From: CALODP01 sp942492055
GTDB lineage: Bacteria > Bacteroidota > Ignavibacteria > Ignavibacteriales > Melioribacteraceae
Direction: 5' to 3'
Assembly: GCA_942492055.1 (NCBI GenBank)
Contig: CALODP010000001.1
Coordinates: 124,001 to 188,000 of the forward strand
Length of the DNA stretch: 64,000 nt
Part shown: positions 25,898 to 35,571 of the stretch, piece by piece
Position numbering within the stretch: the first letter of the stretch is position 1
How the letters are laid out: the number at the start of each line of letters is the position of its first letter
Notes under the pieces: model-generated
The model's database searches: none
Seen by the model: the letters and a program-made list of their open reading frames with translations, nothing else
Told to the model about the DNA's origin: nothing
Translations under genes and position numbers: made by a program

Positions 25898-27412
25898 TTA
25901 TACCGGAAAAAGCACTTTGAAATTGCTTCCTTTTCCAACTTTGCTTTGTACTTCTACTTTCCCATTATGAGCTTCAACTATATGCTTTACCAAAGACAAG
26001 CCTAATCCGCTCCCCTTTATAGGATTATTCAATTCACCGCGAACCCGGTAGAACTTTTCGAATATTTCTTCTTGCGCCTCTTTTGGTATTCCGATACCTT
26101 TATCTGCGACCTCGAAATATACAAACTCCTTTTCCCTTCCTGTTCTAATCATTATTTCTTTTTCGGAAGAGCTATATTTTATACTATTTTCTAATAGGTT
26201 TACGAATGCTTCAATTATGGAATCCTTATCCCCTTTAACTATTAGATCATCATCCGCAAAATCCACCTTTAGAGAAAATTCCTTACTCTTGATGTGGAAC
26301 TTGTATAGATTAAGAACTTCCGCAACCTCTTCATTCAGACTAAACTCGGCAAAATGATATTCCTTTTTACCAGCTTCAATTTTGGAGAAATCGAGAAGCT
26401 TATTAATCATTAGAGTAAGTCTCTCACTCTCTTGTCTAATCACTTTAGCAAAATCTGTTGTTTCCTTTTCCGAAGATGATCTTCTCAGTTCGATAGTTTC
26501 GGCAAACATCCGAATCAGAGCCAGCGGTGTGCGCAATTCGTGTGAAACGTTCGAGACAAAATCTGTTTTCATTTTAGAAAGCTCAAACTCTTTTCGCAGA
26601 TTTTGATTCAAATAATATCCACCTATCGCCAAGGAAAGACCGAGAACAACAATAATTAACATGGCACTGTAAAATCTATCCTTTGAGAGCTCTTGAATAG
26701 ATGTTCCCTGAAGCTTGATTCCAATTTGATAATCGGGTAGAAACCAGAGATTATTTGTCGTTTCCAAATCATCACTTCCTATTTTACCACTGGAAAATTT
26801 AATCTCATTCGTTGATTTTTTTACGATGGCAAATTGGAATTCATTGTTAGCAATATCATTTAACAGAGGTACTATTATTTCCGAAAGAAATCTATCTTCG
26901 TTCAGAGAAAAGAGTGTTAGAAAATTGCGGTTATCGGGACTATTAGCAACAAAGCAGAGTTTTAACTCATCTTCCCAGGACAGAACTTCTATTTTCGTGT
27001 AGCCTAACTTTTTTCGATAAAATAGTCTATTCAATATTGGAAGATTGTCCTTAATAAAGCTCGAAATTCGTTCATTATTATCTTGCTTTAGCTCTCCGGC
27101 AAAATACCAAACAGTCCCGACAGTATCGGTTATCGTAATGTCATTAATAACTCCGGTTGTAGATAAATAATCATTAAGATTCTTTTGAACATCTTCCGAA
27201 GAGAGGTAGTTTTCAATTCTTTCTGGCCATGAATTTACTTTTTCCCAAGAGTAATTATTAACCGATTGAAGAACCAACTCCATTTGTCTGCTGTAAATTT
27301 CACGAACCAGATTTTCATTTTTTGATAAAGAAGTCAACTCGAAAACAAAGTAGACCAGGATAGGAATCGCCACGATAAGTACAGAGAGAAAAGAAATTCG
27401 TTTTTGAAACAA
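25898..27412 (-). CDS. Sensor histidine kinase, PhoR-like topology
   Basis: A 504-aa protein. Two membrane segments (about 7-27 and 248-268) enclose a 220-residue periplasmic sensor domain with no family I recognise; there is no HAMP domain. The HisKA helix carries His291 in FVSNVSHELRTPLALI, followed by the N box (NLLENSIKYS), G1 (DKGIGIP), F box and G2 (GSGLGLSLVKHIV) of the HATPase domain. It starts with TTG at 27412. The periplasmic location of the sensor and the secreted genes downstream suggest it monitors envelope or extracellular conditions. Confidence 0.92.
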   Translation of the reverse strand: MFQKRISFLSVLIVAIPILVYFVFELTSLSKNENLVREIYSRQMELVLQSVNNYSWEKVNSWPERIENYLSSEDVQKNLNDYLSTTGVINDITITDTVGTVWYFAGELKQDNNERISSFIKDNLPILNRLFYRKKLGYTKIEVLSWEDELKLCFVANSPDNRNFLTLFSLNEDRFLSEIIVPLLNDIANNEFQFAIVKKSTNEIKFSSGKIGSDDLETTNNLWFLPDYQIGIKLQGTSIQELSKDRFYSAMLIIVVLGLSLAIGGYYLNQNLRKEFELSKMKTDFVSNVSHELRTPLALIRMFAETIELRRSSSEKETTDFAKVIRQESERLTLMINKLLDFSKIEAGKKEYHFAEFSLNEEVAEVLNLYKFHIKSKEFSLKVDFADDDLIVKGDKDSIIEAFVNLLENSIKYSSSEKEIMIRTGREKEFVYFEVADKGIGIPKEAQEEIFEKFYRVRGELNNPIKGSGLGLSLVKHIVEAHNGKVEVQSKVGKGSNFKVLFPV

Positions 27413-27599
27413 TTGTCCGCCTTTTGACGTTTAGAAAATCAACTTGCATTGAATAGAGTCGCAAATATGGGAAAATATAAAAAACTTATTATTTCTCCTA
27501 TATGAGAAAACTAATTAATTATGATTATTTTCCGACAATAATAAGGATATCGAACTCTTATAATCCGTTAATCTTATATGTTTTTAGGAGATAGTTACT

Positions 27600-30074
27600 A
27601 TGATGAATCTTTCGTTGCTTAACCAAAAGCTCTCTTATAAGCTTTTAGTTAGAGTTTTCGCTGTTGTTGCAATAGCAGTACTTTTAAGTTCTTATTTCAT
27701 ATCCGATATGGTCGAAAATAATATTCGAAATGAGGCTCAGTTTAAGGTAGAAAGCCAATTATCTTTTATTCAAGACAAATTAGCTTCTACAAACTCAGAG
27801 TATCTCGATAAAGTTACATCCGGCATGAGATTATTCAAAAAATTATCCCTCGATACGGGCTTACCAAATATTTCCGCTTCTGAAGGAACTCCCAATATTT
27901 ATTTCGGGACAAAACTACAAAACAGTAACTACAAAATAGTAGACGACATCCAACAAGTATTAGGTGGAACAGCTACGCTTTTTGTAAGATCGGGTGATGA
28001 ATTCGTTAGAGTATCAACGAATGTAAAGAAAAGTGACGGTTCTCGAGCCATCGGGACAACCCTTTCCAAATCAGGCGAGGCTTACAAGAAAATCTCAAAG
28101 GGGGAAAGCTTTTACGGCACAGTTGATATATTAGGAAAAGAGTATCTGACAGGTTACGAGCCTGTTAAAGATAAATTTGACAAAGTCATAGGAGTTTGGT
28201 ATGTAGGGTATTCTTTGGACGGGTTGTCTGCGCTGAAGGATTACATAAGCTCTACAAAAATCCTTCAAAAAGGATTCACAGCCCTTGTTGATGATAACAA
28301 TGTTCCTGTATTCTTCTCAGATATTACAAATGAAGCTCAAGTAAGTCAATTCTACGAAAACGGAGAGGCTTATTCCGATTGGGTTATCACAATTGAACAT
28401 TTCCCTGCTTGGGAGTATAAAATACTTGTTGCATATCCTCAAGAAGTTGTTGATAGTGAAGTTAACGCTTCCCTGATAACAGTTATCTTGCTTGGTTTTG
28501 TAGTCGGAGTTATCCTGCTAGGTGTTATTTATTTCATTATGAATAAATATGTTATCAAGCCGGTTGATACATTAGATGAAGCGACGAAAAAAATCGCAAG
28601 TGGCGATTTGGACGTAATTGTTGAACTGGACTCGAAAGATGAAATTGGAAATTTGGCAGGTGAATTCAATAAAATGACCGAACAGATATATCAACAAATG
28701 GAAAATCTGAATAATCTGCCTACTCCGGTTTCGGTGATTGATAAGGATTATAACATCACATTCATCAATCGTAAGGGAGCCGAAGTTGTCGGCAAAAAGG
28801 TTGATGAACTTATTGGACGTAAATGTTACAACCATTTTAAAACAGATCATTGTAATACCGAAAAATGCGCATGTAAACTTGCTATGGCAAACAATACAAA
28901 TGTATCAGACGAAACGATATCGCACGCAAATAATACTCAAACTCATGTAATGTACACCGGTAGTCCTGTAAAAAACAAAGAGGGAAAGATAATCGGTGCT
29001 TTGGAATATTTTGCGGATGTAAGCGAAATAAAAGAGATGCAAAACTACTTATATCGTTCTACTCAAAATATGCTTGCCGGAATTGAACAATTCGAGCAAG
29101 GCGATCTTACGGTAAAACTGACTGCCGAAAAAGAAGGGGATGATATCGCCCGTTTATTTAACGGATTTAACGATGCCATTCATCGTGTAAAAGAAATGAT
29201 AAACAAGGTTGGAGAAAGTATCGATTCCACAGCCAGCGCGACTGAGGAGATATCCTCAAGCACAGAACAGATGGCAGCCGGAGCGCACGAGCAAAGCGCG
29301 CAAGCAGCCGAAGTAGCTAGCGCGGTAGAGCAAATGACAGCAGGAATTTTGGAAACAACTACTCTAATAATGAACGCGAAAGAACACGCTTCCGAAGCCG
29401 GAGAAATTGCTCAAAACGGTGGAAGTGAAGTAATGAAAACCATCGAAGGAATTAATAGAATTGCCGAAGTTGTTTCCCTGGCCTCAAAGAATATCGAACA
29501 GCTCGGGCATAGTAGTAGCCAAATCGGAGATATTGTTCAGGTGATAAATGACATCGCCGATCAGACTAATCTCCTTGCTTTGAATGCCGCAATTGAGGCT
29601 GCAAGAGCAGGTGAACAAGGGAGAGGATTCGCTGTTGTTGCTGATGAAGTTAGAAAATTGGCTGAAAGAACTACAAAAGCTACTCAGGAAATCGGCGACA
29701 TGATAAAGCAAATACAAAAAGACACCTTCGAAGCGGTTGAATCTATAAAGACCGGCTCAGGTGAAGTTGAAAAAGGAAAAGAGCAGGCTAATAGCGCTGG
29801 CAAATCTCTAACCGAAATTATTAAGGCCGCAACAGAGGTTCTTGAAGTCGTAGAACAGATTGTAACTGCAAGTGACGAACAATCGAAAACCGCTGAACAA
29901 ATCAGTCAAAACATTGATTCGATTAGTAGCGTTACTCAACAGTCGGCTGCCGGCACAGAACAAGTAGCTCGTGCTTCCGGTGACTTGAGTCAACTTATGC
30001 AGAATTTGCAGGAGCAGATCATGCTGTTCAAAACAGACGCTAACGAATATAACAACAGAAGATTACTCAATTAG
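27600..30074 (+). CDS. Methyl-accepting chemotaxis protein with Cache, HAMP and Cys-rich PAS domains
   Basis: An 824-aa protein with AGGAGA before the start. TM1 is at about 15-36 and TM2 at about 291-314; between them is a Cache-type sensor with FYGTVDILGKEYLTGYEPVKD and VIGVWYVGYSLDGL, typical of the Cache 3/2 fold. HAMP is about 315-368, PAS about 370-480, and a long MCP signalling coiled coil about 500-810 holds the hairpin tip (NDIADQTNLLALNAAIEAAR...). The PAS domain carries Cys409, Cys418, Cys423 and Cys425 in a C-x8-C-x4-C-x-C pattern, which could bind iron-sulfur, zinc or haem. It should signal to CheA at the pole. It converges on the five-gene array. Confidence 0.92.
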   Translation: MMNLSLLNQKLSYKLLVRVFAVVAIAVLLSSYFISDMVENNIRNEAQFKVESQLSFIQDKLASTNSEYLDKVTSGMRLFKKLSLDTGLPNISASEGTPNIYFGTKLQNSNYKIVDDIQQVLGGTATLFVRSGDEFVRVSTNVKKSDGSRAIGTTLSKSGEAYKKISKGESFYGTVDILGKEYLTGYEPVKDKFDKVIGVWYVGYSLDGLSALKDYISSTKILQKGFTALVDDNNVPVFFSDITNEAQVSQFYENGEAYSDWVITIEHFPAWEYKILVAYPQEVVDSEVNASLITVILLGFVVGVILLGVIYFIMNKYVIKPVDTLDEATKKIASGDLDVIVELDSKDEIGNLAGEFNKMTEQIYQQMENLNNLPTPVSVIDKDYNITFINRKGAEVVGKKVDELIGRKCYNHFKTDHCNTEKCACKLAMANNTNVSDETISHANNTQTHVMYTGSPVKNKEGKIIGALEYFADVSEIKEMQNYLYRSTQNMLAGIEQFEQGDLTVKLTAEKEGDDIARLFNGFNDAIHRVKEMINKVGESIDSTASATEEISSSTEQMAAGAHEQSAQAAEVASAVEQMTAGILETTTLIMNAKEHASEAGEIAQNGGSEVMKTIEGINRIAEVVSLASKNIEQLGHSSSQIGDIVQVINDIADQTNLLALNAAIEAARAGEQGRGFAVVADEVRKLAERTTKATQEIGDMIKQIQKDTFEAVESIKTGSGEVEKGKEQANSAGKSLTEIIKAATEVLEVVEQIVTASDEQSKTAEQISQNIDSISSVTQQSAAGTEQVARASGDLSQLMQNLQEQIMLFKTDANEYNNRRLLN

Positions 30075-30079
30075 CATAT

Positions 30080-30113
30080 AAGAGAAGAGGTGCTTTATCG
30101 CACCTCCTCTTAT
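30080..30113. terminator. Terminator between the chemoreceptor and the secreted array
   Basis: GAGGTGC/GCACCTC (about 30087-30093 with 30100-30106), extended by AAGAG/CTCTT, lies just after the chemoreceptor stop and just past the end of the convergent array. Confidence 0.7.
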
Positions 30114-30122
30114 ACTCTATCT

Positions 30123-31838
30123 TTATTTTAATAAAATCGCTTTCTTTGATATGGCATTTTGGTCGGTGGTTAATCTGTAGATATACATTCCGCTGGCAAG
30201 GTCACTTCCGTTAAATTCTATTTTGTGTGTACCGGCAGACAACGGTGAATTAACCAAGACTTTTACTTCTTCTCCCAAAAGATTATATACTGCCAATTTT
30301 ACATTCGAATTTCCGGGTAACTCAAAACTGATTGTTGTGCTCGGGTTGAATGGGTTCGGGTAGTTTTGATATAAAGCAAATCTTGAAGGTGGAGATTCTT
30401 CTACATATTTAACAGTATCTCTACCGTAAGAATAATTTGATTGCTCAATATATTTTGCTCCGTACGATAATTCCCTTCCGTTTATCAGACTTTCTCTCAC
30501 GGAGTTTCCGCTCCCAACTATATAGGCTAGGGTAATTTCCTGCTCAACACCCTTTGATAACACAAAGGGGCCGATACTAAGAAGCATATTTTGATCACCA
30601 GAAACAACATTAACCCAACCAATTCTATTTATCGGATCTCCCGAATACCAAAATCTACCATCAATTGAATCACAATTATTTCCAGTCACTTTTCCATACG
30701 GATAATAGCACGGATCAAATGGTCTTCCAAACCTGTCAAGCCCTTTCATTTTACGCTGATATTCTCCATGATCTTTATAAGAATAATCCCCCGGGTCATC
30801 GAGATATTGATAATTTTGAATTGAAGCACAATTAACCGGGGTTGCTCCAGGTATTCTTTTTTTTCCCAGATAAGGCCCCTTGTGGATAATACATTGCTTT
30901 AGCTCAGTTTCTCCATCATCATAATTATCATTTCCATTTTCGTCGATATATGAATCTCCATCAACATAATCAACAGGTCCATTAATCAGCTTTACCCAGA
31001 AACTTAAAACGTTTCTGTTTATTGTTGTATCACTAAAGCTGTTATATACATAACCGGCATTCCCTTCTAAGTCACATCCCATGAGATCGTTTCTCTCATA
31101 CCCAATATCAGGATCAGTTAATATTCCCATATAGACACTATCCAAACGTTCTGCGATACTACCAGTATTGGTAATTCGATATCTGATAAAGATGATATTA
31201 TCGACACCTGTATGTTGCTCAATACCATAAACAGTTTGCTTAATTTCAATCCCCAAAGGACTAACCCTTGGATATATACGACGATCTTCCGAGGGTAGAC
31301 CATCGTTATATATACACCAGATTAAATTATCCCCTATATAATCCGGACGATCTTCATTGTAATCCCATTTAGAATTTCTGTTATAATCAACGGGATCATA
31401 TCTTCCGTTTTTATTTCCATCAAAATAGTCTGCCCCTAATTCCACAGCCCTTTCCCAATTCTTCCATGAATCCCCGAACGGTGGATCATCAGCATTCAAC
31501 GTGTAGACTCCGCTATTTGACCCAACATGTGACTCCCCCACTTTTCCCGGAATCCAATCGTAATAACGGAATCTGCTGTTCTGCGCCGTTACCCAAAGAG
31601 AATCATTTGCAAGGCCACACATTAAGAAGCCACCTGAATAAAGAAATTTTTCATTTTGATAGCTTCCTAGCCCATACCAGGATCCCATAGCCATGTCACC
31701 GTTATTAGCAACACTTAATTTTATTTTTCCGTTTTCGAATATCTTAAAGTTCATATTTTCACTTTGAGCACTGATATTAGCTCTCACTAAACTCAGCATA
31801 AAGACTATCCGAAGTATACTGTAAAAATTTTTTTTCAT
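30123..31838 (-). CDS. Secreted sorting-domain protein, paralogue array member 1 (last in order of transcription)
   Basis: The start at 31838 gives MKKNFYSILRIVFMLSLVRANISAQ (signal peptide); a start four codons earlier is possible. The 571-aa protein has three parts. (a) A conserved body (about 30-480) with a SGGFLMCG block, an RAVELGADYFDGNKNGRYDP motif followed by NRNSKWDYNEDRPD, IFIRYRI, and a second D-NGND-YDDGE loop; the D/N-rich loops resemble calcium-binding EF-hand or dockerin loops. (b) A short linker. (c) The type-A Por sorting domain: NYPNPFNPSTTISFELP, then VYNLLGEEVKVLV, then ASGMYIYRLTT. Enzymatic residues are not recognised. The sorting domain marks it for type IX-type secretion. 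Members 1 and 2 are separated by 20 bp. Confidence 0.85.
   Translation of the reverse strand: MKKNFYSILRIVFMLSLVRANISAQSENMNFKIFENGKIKLSVANNGDMAMGSWYGLGSYQNEKFLYSGGFLMCGLANDSLWVTAQNSRFRYYDWIPGKVGESHVGSNSGVYTLNADDPPFGDSWKNWERAVELGADYFDGNKNGRYDPVDYNRNSKWDYNEDRPDYIGDNLIWCIYNDGLPSEDRRIYPRVSPLGIEIKQTVYGIEQHTGVDNIIFIRYRITNTGSIAERLDSVYMGILTDPDIGYERNDLMGCDLEGNAGYVYNSFSDTTINRNVLSFWVKLINGPVDYVDGDSYIDENGNDNYDDGETELKQCIIHKGPYLGKKRIPGATPVNCASIQNYQYLDDPGDYSYKDHGEYQRKMKGLDRFGRPFDPCYYPYGKVTGNNCDSIDGRFWYSGDPINRIGWVNVVSGDQNMLLSIGPFVLSKGVEQEITLAYIVGSGNSVRESLINGRELSYGAKYIEQSNYSYGRDTVKYVEESPPSRFALYQNYPNPFNPSTTISFELPGNSNVKLAVYNLLGEEVKVLVNSPLSAGTHKIEFNGSDLASGMYIYRLTTDQNAISKKAILLK
30180..30370. repeat. Sorting-domain DNA repeat, copy 1
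   Basis: About 190 bp encoding the C-terminal sorting domain. It is nearly identical, silent sites included, to blocks at 31915-32105, 33726-33916, 35546-35736 and 37382-37572. The gene bodies in front of these blocks are much more diverged. Confidence 0.8.
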
Positions 31839-31858
31839 ATCTACTACCATAGTTTGCT

Positions 31859-33538
31859 TTATTTCAAGAGTAGTGCTTTACGGGAAAAAGAGAGTCCACC
31901 AACACTTATTCTGTAAATGTACATTCCACTGGCAAGGTCACTTCCGTTAAATTCTATTTTGTGTGTACCGGCAGACAACGTAGAATTTACCAAGACTTTT
32001 ACTTCTTCTCCCAAAAGATTATATACTGCCAACTTTACATTCGAATTTCCGGGTAACTCAAAGCTGATTGTGGTGCTCGGGTTGAAGGGGTTCGGGTAGT
32101 TTTGATGTAAGCTAAATTCACTCGGGATTAGCTTATAATCCACAGTTAGACTAGATGCTTCTTCGTTATAATTATTATTATAGAATTTATGCAGATACTC
32201 AAGTAACTCTTTTGTAACAGAGACAGATCCAAGAGGCGTATTTCCTTGTCCAACTACATAGGCAAAGACGATTTCAATCTCTTCTTCACTCCTTATATCA
32301 AAAGGGCCGGTATTAAGTAACATTCTTTGATCTTTTGCCAATGTATGCAGCCATCCCTTGTTTTCTACCGGATCACCGGAAAACCAAAAATTCGTTTGAA
32401 TCCCCGAACAATCAGTGTTTACAACTTCACTTATCGGATTATCGCATGGATTCAATGGGATACCAAATTTATTAAAGCCGAGCATGTAATTGCGACCTTC
32501 CTCTATTGTGGATGGGTCACCATAAGTCGGATCGGAACTCATATAGCTTATAAAGGAAGAGATTGTTTGGTTTTTCGCTCCATATATTTCGCGTGTACCA
32601 AGCGCTTCACCCATTGAATAGCAAGCGGTGTCGACCGAGATATCTCCATTGTCAAAAACACTATTTCCATTAACATCGGTATATGTTTCTCCAACCACAT
32701 AGGTTGGCGGTCCGGCAAGGAGTGTAACAGCGAAACAAGGAGTATTCACTCCATATTCAGAATCATTATCCTTTTGATAAGCCAAACCCGCATTTCCAAA
32801 AACATCACAGCTAGTCAGATCATCCTCGTGATTACCTATATCAGGATCAACCCAAGCTCCAAAAGACAGACTATCTAAAGGTTCGTGAACAGATTCGGAT
32901 TTCTTTATTCTATATCTTATAAATATTACATTATTTAGTTTTTCGGGTTTATCAAAAGCAAAAACAGTCTGCTTTATTTCCAATCCAACTGGATTTGATT
33001 CAGGTAATCTGGAATCAACTAAACTATTATCATTGAAGACTGTCCAGACTGTCTGATCTCCTATGATATCAGGTCTATCTTCATTAAGATCCCATAGATT
33101 ATTACCATTGAGATCCACCGGATTATAGTTGCCATCGTTGTTTCCATCATAATAGTCTGCTCCAAGAATGACCGCATCTTTCCAATTTTGCCATGATTGC
33201 CCAAATGGTTTATCACTCTTTTTTACAACATAAACCCTATTTAGTGAATCTGGGGTATTCCCACTGAATTTCCCGGGAAGCCAATCCTCCAACAAAGAGG
33301 AGGGAGCTTGAGCCCTGCACCATAGTTCATTCTCTTTTTTTCCGCTTATAAAGAATCCTCCGCTGAAAAGAAAACTCTTTCCTTTAAATGAAGATGATTC
33401 CCGACTGTGCGATCCCAGAATTCCTTTATTATTAATAGGAAAAACAATATCTCCTGTTTTGAGAATATGGAATTCTTGCGGGAGAACAAGGGTGAAAGGT
33501 AATAATATAATTATTATCAGATTGAAAATGTGCTTCAT
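31859..33538 (-). CDS. Secreted sorting-domain protein, paralogue array member 2
   Basis: 559 aa, signal peptide MKHIFNLIIIILLPFTLVLPQ. The whole protein is closest to member 3: both have FHILKTGDIVFPINN, ELWCRAQAPSSLL, DYYDGNNDGNYNPVDLNGN and FAFDKPEKLNNVIFIRYRI, so the pair is a recent duplicate. Its sorting domain ends YIYRISVGGLSFSRKALLLK, differing from the other four in the last 20 residues. The closing DNA is accordingly different, as if its 3' end came from another source or was not converted. Role unknown; cell-surface or secreted. Confidence 0.85.
   Translation of the reverse strand: MKHIFNLIIIILLPFTLVLPQEFHILKTGDIVFPINNKGILGSHSRESSSFKGKSFLFSGGFFISGKKENELWCRAQAPSSLLEDWLPGKFSGNTPDSLNRVYVVKKSDKPFGQSWQNWKDAVILGADYYDGNNDGNYNPVDLNGNNLWDLNEDRPDIIGDQTVWTVFNDNSLVDSRLPESNPVGLEIKQTVFAFDKPEKLNNVIFIRYRIKKSESVHEPLDSLSFGAWVDPDIGNHEDDLTSCDVFGNAGLAYQKDNDSEYGVNTPCFAVTLLAGPPTYVVGETYTDVNGNSVFDNGDISVDTACYSMGEALGTREIYGAKNQTISSFISYMSSDPTYGDPSTIEEGRNYMLGFNKFGIPLNPCDNPISEVVNTDCSGIQTNFWFSGDPVENKGWLHTLAKDQRMLLNTGPFDIRSEEEIEIVFAYVVGQGNTPLGSVSVTKELLEYLHKFYNNNYNEEASSLTVDYKLIPSEFSLHQNYPNPFNPSTTISFELPGNSNVKLAVYNLLGEEVKVLVNSTLSAGTHKIEFNGSDLASGMYIYRISVGGLSFSRKALLLK
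31915..32105. repeat. Sorting-domain DNA repeat, copy 2
   Basis: Second of five near-identical blocks; a handful of substitutions against copy 1 over 190 bp. Confidence 0.8.
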
Positions 33539-33592
33539 CTCAACTCCTAATATTTTTGTAGAGAGTATAAGAATATGAATATTGGAATTATG

Positions 33593-33749
33593 TTAATCGA
33601 TCAAATTATTTGGTTTTCTTATGCCCAAGAGCCGACCGGATTTGCTCCGGCCGACAATTATTATCAATATTATTTTAATAAAATTGCTTTCTTTGATATG
33701 GTATTTCTGTCAGTTGTTAATCTGTAGAGATACATTCCGCTGGCAAGGT
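33593..33749. repeat. 157-bp perfect repeat, copy A
   Basis: Identical base for base to 35415-35571. It starts in the gap behind the array genes, includes a terminator hairpin and the stop codon, and ends in the sorting domain coding sequence. Homology continues at lower identity into both flanks. Confidence 0.9.
33631..33655 (-). terminator. Terminator hairpin of array member 3
   Basis: Ten-base arms 33631-33640 and 33646-33655 (two G-T pairs) with a 5-nt loop lie behind the stop of member 3. The same hairpin recurs behind member 4. Confidence 0.55.
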
Positions 33750-35361
33750 CACTTCCGTTAAATTCTATTTTGTGTGTTCCGGCAGACAACGGAGAATTTA
33801 CTAAGACTTTTACTTCTTCTCCCAAAAGATTATAAACTGCCAATTTTACATTCGAATTTCCGGGCAATTCAAAACTGATTGTTGTGCTTGGGTTGAATGG
33901 GTTCGGGTAGTTTTGGTGTAAACTAAATTCACTAGGAACTTGCTTATTATTCACAGTTAGAGTAGATGCTTCTACAGTCAAATTAGTCTCATAGAATTTA
34001 TGCAGATACTCAAGTAACTCTTTAGTAACAGTGACTGACTCAAGCGGAGTATTTCCTTGCCCGACCAAATATGCAAAAATGATTTCAATTTCTTCTTCAC
34101 CCTCAATTTCAAAAATGCCGGTATTAAGTAACATTCTTTGATCTTGAGCTCTTGTATGCAACCATCCCTTGTTTTCTACCGGATCACCTGAAAACCAAAA
34201 ATTTGTCTGAATACCTAAACAATCAGTGCCAACAACCTCACTTATAGGATTATCGCATGGGTTCAAGGAAATACCATTTCTTTTTAGCCCGAGCATATAG
34301 TTTCGACCTTCCTCTATTGTGACGGGATCCCCGTATGTCAGATCTGAACTCATGTAGTTAATAAATGAAGAAATTGGCTGGTTTTTCGCTCCAATTACTT
34401 CTTTTCTACCTAGAAATTCTCCCCTTGAATAGATGGCGGTATCTATCGGAATATCTCCGTTATCGAAATGATTGTTTCTGTTAACATCAGTATATGTTTC
34501 TCCAGCAATATGTTTTTTGGGTCCTGCCAGAAGAGCAACAGCGAAACATGGGGTTTGAGCACCATATACAGTATCATTATTATTTTGATATACCATACAT
34601 GCATTCCGTTCAATATCACTGCATGATAGATCATTTCCAGGGTCGCCAATATCTGGATCAGTCCAAGCTCCAAATAGAACACTATCTAAAAAAACTGACT
34701 GTGAATCAGCCTTTGAAATTCTGTATCTTATAAATATTACATTATTTAGTTTTTCGGGTTTATCAAAAGCAAAAACAGTCTGCTTTATTTCCAATCCAAC
34801 TGGGTTTGATTCAGGTAATCTGGAATCAACTAAACTATTATCGTTGAAGACTGTCCAGACTGTTTGATCACCTATGATATCAGGTCTATCCTCATTAAGA
34901 TCCCATTGATTATTACCATTAATATCTACCGGATTATAGTCACCATCGTTGTTACCATCATAATAGTCTGCACCAAGAATAACCGCATCCTTCCAATTTT
35001 GCCATGATTCCCCAAACGGTTCATCACTCTTTTTTACAACATAAACTCTATTTAAAATATCTGGGGTATCCCCACCAAATTTCCCGGGAATCCAATCATC
35101 CAACAAAGAAGAGGGGGCTTGAGCCCTGCACCATAATTCGTTCTCTTTTTTTCCGCTTATGAAAAAGCCTCCGCTAAAAAGAATCCACTTGCCCTGAAAA
35201 TAGGTGTACTCCTGATTATTCTCATAGTTATGATAACCCAGTATTCCACTATTATTAATAGGAAAAACAATATCTCCTGTTTTGAGGATATGGAATTCTT
35301 GCGGGATAACAAGGGAGAAAGGTAATATTATAATTATTATTAGATTGACAATGTGCTTCAT
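33670..35361 (-). CDS. Secreted sorting-domain protein, paralogue array member 3
   Basis: 563 aa, signal peptide MKHIVNLIIIIILPFSLVIPQ. It is the near twin of member 2 through the body (for example the shared ERNACMVYQNNND/NAGLAYQKDNDS region, TVTKELLEYLHKFY and the linker EASTLTVNNKQVPSEFSLHQ). Its C-terminal end (LYRLTTDRNTISKKAILLK) is that of member 4, not member 2. It is thus a mosaic with the body of one neighbour and the tail of the other. Loops DGNNDGDYNPVDINGN and DVNRNNHFDNGD are the putative calcium sites. Confidence 0.85.
   Translation of the reverse strand: MKHIVNLIIIIILPFSLVIPQEFHILKTGDIVFPINNSGILGYHNYENNQEYTYFQGKWILFSGGFFISGKKENELWCRAQAPSSLLDDWIPGKFGGDTPDILNRVYVVKKSDEPFGESWQNWKDAVILGADYYDGNNDGDYNPVDINGNNQWDLNEDRPDIIGDQTVWTVFNDNSLVDSRLPESNPVGLEIKQTVFAFDKPEKLNNVIFIRYRISKADSQSVFLDSVLFGAWTDPDIGDPGNDLSCSDIERNACMVYQNNNDTVYGAQTPCFAVALLAGPKKHIAGETYTDVNRNNHFDNGDIPIDTAIYSRGEFLGRKEVIGAKNQPISSFINYMSSDLTYGDPVTIEEGRNYMLGLKRNGISLNPCDNPISEVVGTDCLGIQTNFWFSGDPVENKGWLHTRAQDQRMLLNTGIFEIEGEEEIEIIFAYLVGQGNTPLESVTVTKELLEYLHKFYETNLTVEASTLTVNNKQVPSEFSLHQNYPNPFNPSTTISFELPGNSNVKLAVYNLLGEEVKVLVNSPLSAGTHKIEFNGSDLASGMYLYRLTTDRNTISKKAILLK
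33726..33916. repeat. Sorting-domain DNA repeat, copy 3
   Basis: Third near-identical block; its first part is inside the 157-bp perfect repeat. Confidence 0.8.
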
Positions 35362-35414
35362 CTCAACTCCTAATATTGTATTGAGAGTATAGGAATTAGA
35401 ATATTGGGATTATA

Positions 35415-35571
35415 TTAATCGATCAAATTATTTGGTTTTCTTATGCCCAAGAGCCGACCGGATTTGCTCCGGCCGACAATTATTATCAATATTATTTTAA
35501 TAAAATTGCTTTCTTTGATATGGTATTTCTGTCAGTTGTTAATCTGTAGAGATACATTCCGCTGGCAAGGT
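35415..35571. repeat. 157-bp perfect repeat, copy B
   Basis: Exact partner of 33593-33749, offset 1,822 bp, which equals one gene plus one spacer. This is what unequal crossing-over between neighbouring array genes would leave. Confidence 0.9.
35453..35477 (-). terminator. Terminator hairpin of array member 4
   Basis: Same 10-base arms as at 33631-33655; part of the perfect repeat. Confidence 0.55.
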
